Source: a virus
Virus record (IMG/VR): IMGVR_UViG_3300044846_003474
Coordinates: 1-64,000 of that record
Length of the DNA: 64,000 nt
Strand: one strand, 5' to 3'
Positions 35,193 to 43,122 of the stretch are shown piece after piece; the first letter of the stretch is position 1, and each line of letters starts with the position of its first letter. The position numbers and the translations under genes were made by a program. The notes under the pieces are model-generated. The model was not told the DNA's origin and made no database searches. It was given only the letters and a program-made list of their open reading frames with translations.

Positions 35193-37022
35193 TTATCTCA
35201 ATTCTCTCAAGTCAAATGTTCTAACTCCATCAACTGTGATACGTCCGTAGAAACGGTTATTAACCATTTTCTTAGCGTATCTTGTCATTATACCTTTGAT
35301 AGGTGTAAAGTTGAATGGATTGTACATTGTAGGTGTCAATTGTAGAGGTACGTACGGTGCGTAGATGTAACCTGTGTCTAACAATGATGTTCCTTTGTGT
35401 CCTACTAACACTGTGTTAGCTGGGAAGTAAGGGTCACGGTAAACTTGGTAACGTCCTGCAAGAGTACCTACTCTTTCAATACCCATGTTATACTGATCTT
35501 GCTCAGGAGATGCGTTAGATACGTGGAAGTATTCTAAGTCATCAAAGATAGCTGAAATCTCAGAAGAAACTACGATCCAGTTAGCTCCACCTCTCAATGT
35601 AGATTTGTGGATTTGTGCTGACAATTGGTTAATCGCAGTAATCAAAGTTTGATTCCAATCTTTTTGAGTGTAAGATGTAGTTAAAGACAATCTTCTCCAT
35701 CCGTTGTAATCCCAACGTAAGTTCCAAGCCGCTCCTTTTCTCAAGTCACGTAAGATCTCACGGTCAATCTCAGCTGCAACTTGCTCAGATAACAATGCAG
35801 TTAACTCAGCTTCAGCGTCAATGTTATGGAATGCAGCAACGTCTTGAGCTAACTCAGGAGACCATTGTGCTCTTAGTTTTCTTTCAGTTACAGAAACAGT
35901 TACTGATTCTAAATCAAAAGAAACCTCACCGATTTTATCTTCAAACTCTAAGTTTTTGTATCTTCTGTAAACCGCAGTAAATGCAGTAGCTTGAGCGATA
36001 GCACTTAAAGTTGTTCCTGTGTATCCGTCTAATGTAGTACCACAAGTAGCACATACAGGACAAGATAAATCAACCTCTAAATAGATACATCCTTCTTCAT
36101 CACAGATATCGTAGTAAGAACCACCATTTCCTGTTGATGCGTAAGAAGTTTGAGCTTGACTACCGTATTTAACGATTCCTTTACCGTAGATTTGAGTAAC
36201 AACTCTAAACAATAATGGTGTTGATGCGTCAACAGTACAAGGTGATGTTTCAGCTACAGTTAAACCTGAACTTTTAATGATTTTAAGGTCAGATAAGAAA
36301 GTTTCAGTATCCATCTCGTTACCATCAGGTCCGATTAATTTACCTTCACCAGCTCTGTTAAAGTCACACATTTTGATAATAACTTTTCTTGTTCCTGTAG
36401 TTGCAGTGTATTGTGAATTATTATCACCCGCATTTTCTAAGGTACTACCACTCCAAACTTGTACGTTTGTTGCCGCAGTAACTGCAGTCCATTGACCTTT
36501 AGAGTAATCAAACAATCCTGGAGGATCTAACGCTGCTTCTGAACCTTCATAAAATAAATCATAAAGATTTTTAGCGTATGATGTACCTGTTCCACCTGGG
36601 TATCCTGCGTTGTCTGCCGGTGCAGGGCCATTTGGTGATCCGATTGGTGAATAATGTTCTCCACCGTTAGCGGTTGAATTATCATATCCTTGGATACGAG
36701 GTACAAAGAAGAACAATTTACCAATTGGTAAGTTCATTGCTTGTACAGAAACGATATCGTTAGCCAACAATTTAGAGAAAACTCTTCTTACGATAGGGAA
36801 AACAACTGTTTCAAATGCTCCGTTGGAACCTTCAGAAGTTGCTTCGTTAATCAAGAAAGAAGCTTGGTTTTCATACAACTGTGCTACGTTTTCTTTTAGG
36901 TGGCCTTTAAGGCCTTCAAGGAATCCTAATTTATCCCATTTGTTAATAGTATCTTCTTTGATAACTTTAAGGTGTTTTAACCCGATGTTACCAACAAGAC
37001 CTGATTCTAATAATGCTCCCAT
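35193..37022 (-). CDS. 23: Major capsid protein, gp23-like
   Basis: 609 residues, larger than T4 gp23 (521). The N-terminus is a helical propeptide (KWDKLGFLEGLKGHLKENVA) ending ENQASFLINE|ATSEG, a clear prohead-protease site after residue 60, close to the T4 cut at 65. After it: FETVVFPIVRRVFSKLLAND, the HK97-fold start in gp23 proteins, then PLGKLFFFVPRIQ-type. A mid-region insert has cysteines (EEGCIYLEVDLSCPVCATCG), absent from T4, then the conserved core (RDLRKGAAWNLRWDYNGW, ASPEQDQYNMGIERVGTLAG, YAPYVPLQLTPTMYNPFNF). Codon use is richer in GC than its neighbours, as expected for a very highly expressed gene. Confidence 0.95.
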   Translation of the reverse strand: MGALLESGLVGNIGLKHLKVIKEDTINKWDKLGFLEGLKGHLKENVAQLYENQASFLINEATSEGSNGAFETVVFPIVRRVFSKLLANDIVSVQAMNLPIGKLFFFVPRIQGYDNSTANGGEHYSPIGSPNGPAPADNAGYPGGTGTSYAKNLYDLFYEGSEAALDPPGLFDYSKGQWTAVTAATNVQVWSGSTLENAGDNNSQYTATTGTRKVIIKMCDFNRAGEGKLIGPDGNEMDTETFLSDLKIIKSSGLTVAETSPCTVDASTPLLFRVVTQIYGKGIVKYGSQAQTSYASTGNGGSYYDICDEEGCIYLEVDLSCPVCATCGTTLDGYTGTTLSAIAQATAFTAVYRRYKNLEFEDKIGEVSFDLESVTVSVTERKLRAQWSPELAQDVAAFHNIDAEAELTALLSEQVAAEIDREILRDLRKGAAWNLRWDYNGWRRLSLTTSYTQKDWNQTLITAINQLSAQIHKSTLRGGANWIVVSSEISAIFDDLEYFHVSNASPEQDQYNMGIERVGTLAGRYQVYRDPYFPANTVLVGHKGTSLLDTGYIYAPYVPLQLTPTMYNPFNFTPIKGIMTRYAKKMVNNRFYGRITVDGVRTFDLRELR

Positions 37023-37055
37023 TTTTTTGGTTTTTTATTTTTTTTTAGTTTATTT

Positions 37056-38507
37056 TTATTTTATTTTTACCATTAAATCTTTCATTCTCAAGAACTGAGG
37101 ATTCTCATAAGTTTTAGATTCAATCAAATTAACGGCCGATCCTGATACAGGAGTTTTAGTGACCGATTTTTCGAATGACTCATTAATAGAGTTTTCCTTA
37201 GTTTTTTCAGATGAGAATTCATCTTTTAATGATTTGTAAAGACTTTTAGATTCTTTAAGTGTTTCAACATTGTCGAATCGTCTAAGTATATTTATTTTTT
37301 CTTGTTTTGTTGTTGAATGTTCTGTAAACAGTCTAGTTGCGTAAGCCAAATTAGAGTTAAAGATTGCTACTTCATTTAATTTAGTTCTGAAAAGATTCAA
37401 AGCCTTTCTGTACTCTTCATTTTTAGACTTTAGTAATTCCACTTCAGTCTCACTAATGTGTTGAGGAGCTGCTTTTGGTTTTGGTAAACCTTTTCTTCCA
37501 AATTTTGTTCCCGCACCTAATGTACGTGAAGCTTCTGTAGTTTCTCTTCTCTTTTTAATTGGTCTGTATTCACCATCTAAATTTTCTCCATCTTTATAAG
37601 AGAATTTTTTAGCACTTCCTGTATTGATCATTTTTTTACCTTCTTTTTGTTTGGTAGTTTTATAATCCATAACTTGTCCGTACTTGAATTTAGGTGAACC
37701 CATTCCAACGCCTTTAGCTTTAAATTTTGATTCCATTACATGATCCAAATCTTCTTCATCTAATTCTTCATATTCTTCTTCATCAGACATACCGAAGTCA
37801 TCCATTTCAATTTCATACAAAGTTTCATCAACATTAGTTTCGTACATTGGAGTTTCATACATTTCTTCATTATGTCTACGACTCATGCGTCTTGGTCTTT
37901 CTTCAAAATCCATTTCTTCATCTTCATCTTCATCGGACATACCGAAGTCGTCCATTTCAATTTCGTACAAAGTTTCGTCTAATGTAAGATCTTCATCTTC
38001 ATATTCATCTTCATATTCATCTTCTTCATCAAGTTCATCTTGATATTGTTCAGAAAGTTGGATGAAATAATCGGCTCCTGTTTCACTATCCGATAATGTA
38101 ATGTTATTACTCGCATCTCTCTTTACGATAACTCCATCTTCGTCATCCATAGATTTGAAAACTTTAATTACATCTGACATATCTGCTCCAGTCATGTCAA
38201 TTGCATCATCATCATCCGTACCCATGTCAATGTCTTCCATGTCGTCATCTTCCATGTCATCATCAGTATCCATAGGTTCTGCACCTAAATCTACATCCTC
38301 GACATCATCTACTTGACCTTCAGGTTCAACAACCTCTTCTTCGTCTTCAACGTCAATCTCTTCTTGTTCTCTAAGAGATTCTTTTACTAATGAGCTGATT
38401 TCATTCTTCATTGTAGAAGAAAGTATTCCTTTTGCATTTTCTTTAAGAGCTTCTTCCAAACTTTGAATTTGGAATAATGCGTCTTCAACAACTGATTTTT
38501 TGTTCAT
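37056..38507 (-). CDS. 22: Prohead core scaffold, gp22-like
   Basis: 483 residues. The middle (about 50-260) is a long acidic stretch with Asp/Glu runs and repeats of DETLYEIEMDDFGMSDE (twice). The C-terminal half is helical: KSKNEEYRKALNLFRTKLNE, VAIFNSNLAYATRLFTEHST and EKINILRRFDNVETLKESK. Lying directly upstream of the capsid gene and downstream of the protease, it is the gp22 equivalent: scaffold that is cut up by the protease after assembly. LNE|V and FTE|H are possible cut sites. TATTTATA is 18 bases before its ATG. Confidence 0.85.
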   Translation of the reverse strand: MNKKSVVEDALFQIQSLEEALKENAKGILSSTMKNEISSLVKESLREQEEIDVEDEEEVVEPEGQVDDVEDVDLGAEPMDTDDDMEDDDMEDIDMGTDDDDAIDMTGADMSDVIKVFKSMDDEDGVIVKRDASNNITLSDSETGADYFIQLSEQYQDELDEEDEYEDEYEDEDLTLDETLYEIEMDDFGMSDEDEDEEMDFEERPRRMSRRHNEEMYETPMYETNVDETLYEIEMDDFGMSDEEEYEELDEEDLDHVMESKFKAKGVGMGSPKFKYGQVMDYKTTKQKEGKKMINTGSAKKFSYKDGENLDGEYRPIKKRRETTEASRTLGAGTKFGRKGLPKPKAAPQHISETEVELLKSKNEEYRKALNLFRTKLNEVAIFNSNLAYATRLFTEHSTTKQEKINILRRFDNVETLKESKSLYKSLKDEFSSEKTKENSINESFEKSVTKTPVSGSAVNLIESKTYENPQFLRMKDLMVKIK

Positions 38508-38525
38508 CTATAGTTTGTTTTACAA

Positions 38526-38533
38526 TATAAATA
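38526..38533 (-). promoter_or_regulatory. Phage TATTTATA motif
   Basis: TATTTATA on the coding strand, 18 bases before the scaffold start; it lies after a terminator, so the scaffold and capsid genes have their own promoter. Confidence 0.5.
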
Positions 38534-38574
38534 GTAGGTAAATTAAAAAAATTCATTTTTTCTAATTTTTAAGC

Positions 38575-38607
38575 AAAAAAAATGGGTACAACTAATGTCA
38601 TACCCAT
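38575..38607 (-). terminator. Terminator after 38627 gene
   Basis: Hairpin ATGGGTA / TACCCAT with a 12-base loop and then an 8-base T run on the minus strand, between the DUF-type gene and the scaffold. Confidence 0.8.
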
Positions 38608-38626
38608 CTTAAAAATTAATTAAAAA

Positions 38627-38842
38627 TTAACCAATCACCTCATCAATTTTACTTTCAGTGATTGACGTAATTCTCCAATCCATAGTATAGTGTTCATACA
38701 CTTTAGTTACTTTTGCCTCAACATCAGTTGGTGTATAACCCAATACTAATTTTTCTTCTCTTGTTTTTTTTACTTTGCCTGATTCAGTATCTAATAAATC
38801 AGATGTGATTTTAGCCACAAAATACTTTTCTCCTTGTTCCAT
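38627..38842 (-). CDS. DUF4494-like small protein
   Basis: 71 residues: KYFVAKITSDLLDTESGKVK, EEKLVLGYTPTDVEAKVTKV and DWRITSITESKIDEVI. The order (transfer of K.t..., Y.V.A.sxTEAE..., I.si..sk..Ei) resembles the DUF4494 family of Bacteroidota and their phages. Role unknown; it sits between the protease and scaffold genes, where T4 has small core proteins, but that is only a positional hint. Confidence 0.65.
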   Translation of the reverse strand: MEQGEKYFVAKITSDLLDTESGKVKKTREEKLVLGYTPTDVEAKVTKVYEHYTMDWRITSITESKIDEVIG

Positions 38843-38850
38843 AGTTTTTT

Positions 38851-39579
38851 TTATTTATCTAAATAATCGGTTAATCTTTTCATTAAGTCAAGTGATTTGT
38901 TACCACTTTCACCAACATTTCTTTCTACCGCTATTTTTTTGTCTTCTTCTAAGCTTTCCTCATATTTCATTCTATCGTTCTTATCTTGGAAAAGATAAGC
39001 ACCAGGTGTTGATGGTGAGGACACTAAGTCAAAACAAATAAGTTCAAAATCATCTTGTACTTCATTTTGTTCTCCAACTTTTTTAAGGGATCCTACACCA
39101 CGAGAAGATATACCTAAAGTAACTCCTTGTCGTAAGTAGTTTGCTGCCAAATCACCTTTAGTAGAAACAATCCCTCTTTCATGAAAACCAGGACTTGTTA
39201 ACAATTTAAGTTTACCTAACAATACAGGACCTTCCCACCATATATCTGTTATTAGGTGTGATACACGATCTAAATCAATTAAAGAAGACTCAGGGTGGTT
39301 TAATTCAGATAATGAGGTTCCTTTCTCAATCATCTTTCTATAATTTTCTGATTCTCTCTTTAATATCTTCTCAGGGTATACTCTACCATTTCTGTTAGGT
39401 GTATTGTATTTTTGTAGAACGGCATAAAATTCAAATGGTTTTGAATGGTCCAAATGATTTGATGATTCTTTTAATATCTCGTAATTACGACCTTCTTTTG
39501 GGTTAATATATCCTGCATCGTACTCAATAAGAATTCCTTTACCTGTATCTCTAGGTCCTAAAATTTTATATTCACTCAT
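38851..39579 (-). CDS. 21: Prohead protease, gp21-like
   Basis: 242 residues. FYAVLQKYNTPNRNGRVYPE (the start of the phage prohead-protease fold), ELNHPES with the catalytic His, and LGISSRGVGS with the Ser nucleophile, then FELICFDLVSSPSTPGAY with an acidic partner. T4 gp21 acts inside the immature head and cuts after (L/I)xE. The capsid cut site INE|A in this window fits this specificity. It is placed between the portal side and the scaffold, as in T4. Confidence 0.92.
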   Translation of the reverse strand: MSEYKILGPRDTGKGILIEYDAGYINPKEGRNYEILKESSNHLDHSKPFEFYAVLQKYNTPNRNGRVYPEKILKRESENYRKMIEKGTSLSELNHPESSLIDLDRVSHLITDIWWEGPVLLGKLKLLTSPGFHERGIVSTKGDLAANYLRQGVTLGISSRGVGSLKKVGEQNEVQDDFELICFDLVSSPSTPGAYLFQDKNDRMKYEESLEEDKKIAVERNVGESGNKSLDLMKRLTDYLDK

Positions 39580-39592
39580 AATAAGTTTTAGT

Positions 39593-39600
39593 TATAAATA
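39593..39600 (-). promoter_or_regulatory. Phage TATTTATA motif
   Basis: TATTTATA on the coding strand, 13 bases before the protease start. Confidence 0.5.
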
Positions 39601-40068
39601 TTAGGCCGTTTCCGTTTTTACTTTAATTGGTTTAACATTACCTGTTTTTGTTAAATAAAATTTAAAATTAGGGTTGTTTATCAAAACATCTGAATAAATT
39701 TCTTTTACTAATAATTTAAGTGTTTTCTTTAATTTTAAGGATTTGAAATCTATTGGTTCATTTAAAAATAGATTAATTTCTAAATTCATAAATGATTTCT
39801 TTTTTAGGTGTAGACCGCTTGTTCTAAGATCTAAGTCTACTATAAATTTATCGTCAAACATTGTCTTATCTAATTTGTGATAGACCGTATGTTTAATTGA
39901 TCTGCTCATATTAAGGACAACTCTTGTCCAATTTTCGGAGTCTTTTTTTGGTTCAACCCAAGTTTGGATGTTTAGGTAAAGAGATTTAAACTCTTTTGAA
40001 TCTACCGTCCCATAGACTATTTTAGATGTTCTAAAGCCATTGATTTTTTCGGTTTTGCCTTTTTTCAT
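39601..40068 (-). CDS. Hypothetical basic protein in head module
   Basis: 155 residues, basic, beta-alpha mix: INGFRTSKIVYGTVDSKEFK, WVEPKKDSENWTRVVLNM, IDFKSLKLKKTLKLLVKEIY. No recognised family. It lies between bS21 (divergent) and the protease. Possible role in head assembly or in DNA binding is unknown. Confidence 0.6.
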   Translation of the reverse strand: MKKGKTEKINGFRTSKIVYGTVDSKEFKSLYLNIQTWVEPKKDSENWTRVVLNMSRSIKHTVYHKLDKTMFDDKFIVDLDLRTSGLHLKKKSFMNLEINLFLNEPIDFKSLKLKKTLKLLVKEIYSDVLINNPNFKFYLTKTGNVKPIKVKTETA

Positions 40069-40112
40069 AAATTTTTTTCATACTGATATTGTTTATTTTA
40101 GATAATAATAAC

Positions 40113-40120
40113 TAATTTTG
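40113..40120 (+). promoter_or_regulatory. Possible host-type -7 element before bS21
   Basis: TAATTTTG fits TAnnTTTG. A TTG lies about 21 bases upstream, so the spacing is slightly long. It would give a leader of about 30 bases before the bS21 start. Confidence 0.35.
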
Positions 40121-40158
40121 TAGTATATATCAAATATATAAACTAATAACAAAAAAAT

Positions 40159-40347
40159 ATGCTGATCGTAAAAGTTAATAAAAATGGGGGGATTGAAAAA
40201 GCTCTAAAAGAATTAAAAAGTAAAGTTATTAAAACAAGACAAAACACCCATCTTAATAACAGAAAAGAACATACAAAAAAATCTGTCCTTAAGAGACAGA
40301 TTTTAAATAAAGCTATTTACAGACAAAAACAAATACTTAACAATTAA
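40159..40347 (+). CDS. rpsU: Ribosomal protein bS21
   Basis: 62 residues. Begins MLIVKVNKNGGIEKALKELK, then KVIKTRQNTHLNNRKEHTKK and SVLKRQILNKAIYRQKQ, which is the bS21 pattern (IxVKV..GEsIekALkrfKrkv...R.r..yeKPS.kR...KA.yr). bS21 is a small subunit protein at the mRNA exit, next to the anti-Shine-Dalgarno end of 16S rRNA. In Flavobacteria bS21 is reported to help hide that end; the Tyr in AIYRQ (residue 54) lies in the C-terminal segment concerned. A lone plus-strand gene in a minus-strand module, with a host-type promoter. Phage bS21 could replace the host copy and change start selection. Confidence 0.93.
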   Translation: MLIVKVNKNGGIEKALKELKSKVIKTRQNTHLNNRKEHTKKSVLKRQILNKAIYRQKQILNN

Positions 40348-41060
40348 ATGTTTTCATTTAATTGTTTTAATTTGAAATAATTTAATTTGTCGTAATTTTC
40401 TATTTGTAATTTTTCTATTGTTTCGTTAATTTTTTGATTAGTTTCGGAATCTTCATTTTTAGATAATAAAGTTTCTAATTTTTCAATCACATCTTCTTTA
40501 AGAAATCCATATTTTTGATTAAGTTTTTCATCGGAAGTGTTTAATAAAATATTAAGTTGTTTTTTCTCACCTTCGGTTAAACTATCAATATGTGATTTAA
40601 TTGTATTGTTAGCCACCTCAACCATAGATTTTAATGGAACCTCAATCACTTTTTTTTCTTTTGATGGATCTTTTTTAAGATTTTCAGAAATAGTTTTTTT
40701 ACTTCTTAATTTTTCTTCGATTGTAGATGCGTTAGATGAAAATAAATTATCAATGTCTTGATACCTATTTTCTGAAACAATATGACCTACCCACATATTA
40801 AGATCTTTAAGGTCGTTTTTTTCTACCTTAGAGATTGTATTTTCAAATAATATAATACTTTCGTTAATATATTCATTTATAAAAGATTCATTTAAACCTT
40901 TGTTTTTACTAAGTTCATCATATAAAAAATAAAGTGTACTTAGAGATTTGTTTTTTAATACAAGTTCTTCAAAAACAAACATATTTTTTTTTAGAGAATC
41001 TTTTCTATAAGATTCAACTAAACAATCTTCAATCCTTGATTTTAATATTCCAAATTTCAT
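40344..41060 (-). CDS. Hypothetical helical protein, possible internal head protein
   Basis: 238 residues, almost all helix and Lys/Glu-rich. The N-terminal MKFGILKSRIEDCLVE|S resembles a capsid-targeting helix with a VE| end. Later helices: NMFVFEELVLKNKSLSTLYF, SEKKTISENLKKDPSKEK-type and KLNQKYGFLKEDVIEKLETL. Lies right after the portal, where T4 has gp67 and gp68 (core proteins). So a prohead core function is likely but not shown. TATTTATA is 13 bases before the start. Confidence 0.6.
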   Translation of the reverse strand: MKFGILKSRIEDCLVESYRKDSLKKNMFVFEELVLKNKSLSTLYFLYDELSKNKGLNESFINEYINESIILFENTISKVEKNDLKDLNMWVGHIVSENRYQDIDNLFSSNASTIEEKLRSKKTISENLKKDPSKEKKVIEVPLKSMVEVANNTIKSHIDSLTEGEKKQLNILLNTSDEKLNQKYGFLKEDVIEKLETLLSKNEDSETNQKINETIEKLQIENYDKLNYFKLKQLNENI

Positions 41061-41073
41061 AATTTTTTTTTAT

Positions 41074-41081
41074 TATAAATA
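41074..41081 (-). promoter_or_regulatory. Phage TATTTATA motif
   Basis: TATTTATA on the coding strand, 13 bases before the 41060 start. Confidence 0.5.
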
Positions 41082-42893
41082 TCAATCATTTAGTAATTTG
41101 TTTAATTGATCTTCCATAGATCCCAAAGAATTTCTACCTTTTGATAAATCAATAAACGTATCTCCCAATATATTATCATTTTCCAATAGTATATTTAAGT
41201 TATCTTTTTTTGATTCTCCTACAGGCATTTCACCTCCCATATCAGGTGGTGGTGGTGGCATTGCTCCTCCCATATCAGGTGCCGCACCAGGTGCAGGTGG
41301 TGCTCCTCCCGCATTTTGTGTTGCTCCTGTTGATGTGTGATAAAGTTTATCAACATTATCAAATAACCCCGTATGTGTGATTATAGTTGCGGTGTTATCT
41401 AACTCAGCAGATACCGCTCTTTCTAATCTTATTTGTTGTACTTCAAGTTTAATATCTTCATCAGAGAAACCAAATATATGTTTCTTAGCCCAAGTAGCAG
41501 ATGTTGGTTGAATTGATTTAGCAATCTCAGTAACCATATCCTTATACAATGTTACTTTTTCTTTCCATACGTCAATCATTAATAGATCGGCTTGTTTAGA
41601 TGGATTTGTTAAACCTAAGGTAAAGTTGTGTAATTCATCCTCAAACCCTAATAAGAATAGGTGAATAATTGCAATTTTATTTAATTCGGCAATAATTGCC
41701 TTTTGTATTTTATTGATTGTTCTTGCAAATCTAATGTCCAATAAAGATAGATTTTTACCATCACCAACAACTTCCTCAAACCCTAAATACGCTTTTGGAA
41801 TTCTTAGTGCGGTTAATAATTTCTTTTGGATGTACTCAATATCGGCAATCTCCGATAAGTTTTGAGCTCCCGCCAATGTCTCAATAGGCATTGTTTGGGC
41901 CACATCACGAACAGGAACAAAATAATCTTGATCTACCGCCATTTGATTGAAACGTAAATCCACATTACCTGTTTTACTATCCACAACTTGTTCTCTTTTA
42001 AACTTGTTTGCAACACGTTGTACATATGCCTCAACATCTTTGTCATCCATGTTACCAACAAACACTTTGAAAACTCGTCTTTCAGGTGCTCTTGATGTTC
42101 TATAGATTAACATTGCATCTTCAGCCAATACCAATTGTTTCCAAATACGACGAGCCTTTTCTAACATTGATGTACCATAAGGTAATTTTCTATCATCACC
42201 AAGTAATCTAAAGTGCGCAATTTCCCAAGTATTAAATTCCATGTCTTTTACTTTCCAATTGAATCTTAATCCTTTGTCGTTTGGATTTGGAGTTGCATTT
42301 ACGGTTCTTGATTCCATACCCCTCTCTAATCTTTCAATTTCAATATTAGGTAATTGGATACATCCCGTAACACCTTTTTCGGTATCTAATTTAAGGTAAA
42401 CAAAGTTGTCACCATATTTACAAGTATTTCTAACCCACATAGGTAAGTTAGTATTGATATCTAAGTTGTTAACAAATAAATCAACCAAGATACTTTTAAT
42501 TCTTTTTGATTCGGAGTAAATTTGTAATAAATAACCATCTTGATTAGGTGTTGTAGATTCTTCAGAATAAATGTCTAATGCCGTTGAAATCTCAGGTGTA
42601 AATTCCATTGATTCATAATCATAGAATGAGGCAATTCTATTTGGTTCATAATAAATTGCTTGAGTATATAAATTGTTTTCAATTTTTGCCCATTGATTAT
42701 TTAAAAATACTGATTGTTGATATTGTAGTTTTTCTTTTTCGTACTCTTTCTTATCAGTAGTTTTAAGAAGGACTTGTTTGTCCAACTTATATGTTGGATA
42801 ATCCATCCCTAATAACGAGTTAGGTCCAAAAGTCTTTGATAACCTCTGCCATATCGTTAAATTATTCATGTTGTTATTATTATTTTGTTCCAT
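41082..42893 (-). CDS. 20: Portal protein, gp20-like
   Basis: 603 residues. FYDYESMEFTPEISTALDIY with SEESTTPNQDG, then YGDNFVYLKLD, LPNIEIERLERG, and RAPERRVFKVFVGNMDDKDV with AEAYVQRVANKFKR-type, are strong gp20 features; ADIEYIQKKLLTALRIPKAY and LGFEEVVGDGKNLSLLDIRF complete the clip/stem core. The C-terminal tail is Pro/Gly/Met-rich (PPAPGAAPDMGGAMPPPPPD). The 12-subunit ring sits at the head vertex and starts prohead assembly. A 13-codon micro-ORF (MSEMFSIDKKLLDF) ends just before its ATG and may couple translation. Confidence 0.95.
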   Translation of the reverse strand: MEQNNNNNMNNLTIWQRLSKTFGPNSLLGMDYPTYKLDKQVLLKTTDKKEYEKEKLQYQQSVFLNNQWAKIENNLYTQAIYYEPNRIASFYDYESMEFTPEISTALDIYSEESTTPNQDGYLLQIYSESKRIKSILVDLFVNNLDINTNLPMWVRNTCKYGDNFVYLKLDTEKGVTGCIQLPNIEIERLERGMESRTVNATPNPNDKGLRFNWKVKDMEFNTWEIAHFRLLGDDRKLPYGTSMLEKARRIWKQLVLAEDAMLIYRTSRAPERRVFKVFVGNMDDKDVEAYVQRVANKFKREQVVDSKTGNVDLRFNQMAVDQDYFVPVRDVAQTMPIETLAGAQNLSEIADIEYIQKKLLTALRIPKAYLGFEEVVGDGKNLSLLDIRFARTINKIQKAIIAELNKIAIIHLFLLGFEDELHNFTLGLTNPSKQADLLMIDVWKEKVTLYKDMVTEIAKSIQPTSATWAKKHIFGFSDEDIKLEVQQIRLERAVSAELDNTATIITHTGLFDNVDKLYHTSTGATQNAGGAPPAPGAAPDMGGAMPPPPPDMGGEMPVGESKKDNLNILLENDNILGDTFIDLSKGRNSLGSMEDQLNKLLND

Positions 42894-42940
42894 ATTAAAA
42901 ATCTAATAATTTTTTGTCAATACTAAACATTTCACTCATT

Positions 42941-43111
42941 TTACTTTTTATCAGTATTATTTGTGGTATTAGGTTGTTTACCATTACTTTTATCCCCCTT
43001 ACTATTAAATGCCGGATCATTTACTTTTACATTATAAATAGGTTGGCCGGTAACCACAAGTCGTGATCCTCCAATTATATTCCCTGATTTTTTTCTTGTA
43101 GTAAGTCCCAT
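42941..43111 (-). CDS. Small protein between terminase and portal
   Basis: 56 residues: MGLTTRKKSGNIIGGSRLVV, then TGQPIYNVKVNDPAFNSKGD, and a polar tail KSNGKQPNTTNNTDKK. It is preceded by a phage TATTTATA motif. Too short for family assignment. Strand, spacing and start context support a real gene. In T4 this region holds tail genes, so the small gene is specific to this lineage. Confidence 0.6.
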   Translation of the reverse strand: MGLTTRKKSGNIIGGSRLVVTGQPIYNVKVNDPAFNSKGDKSNGKQPNTTNNTDKK

Positions 43112-43114
43112 GTC

Positions 43115-43122
43115 TATAAATA
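43115..43122 (-). promoter_or_regulatory. Phage TATTTATA motif
   Basis: TATTTATA on the coding strand only 3 bases before the ATG of the small 43111 gene, inside the terminase stop region. Confidence 0.4.
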
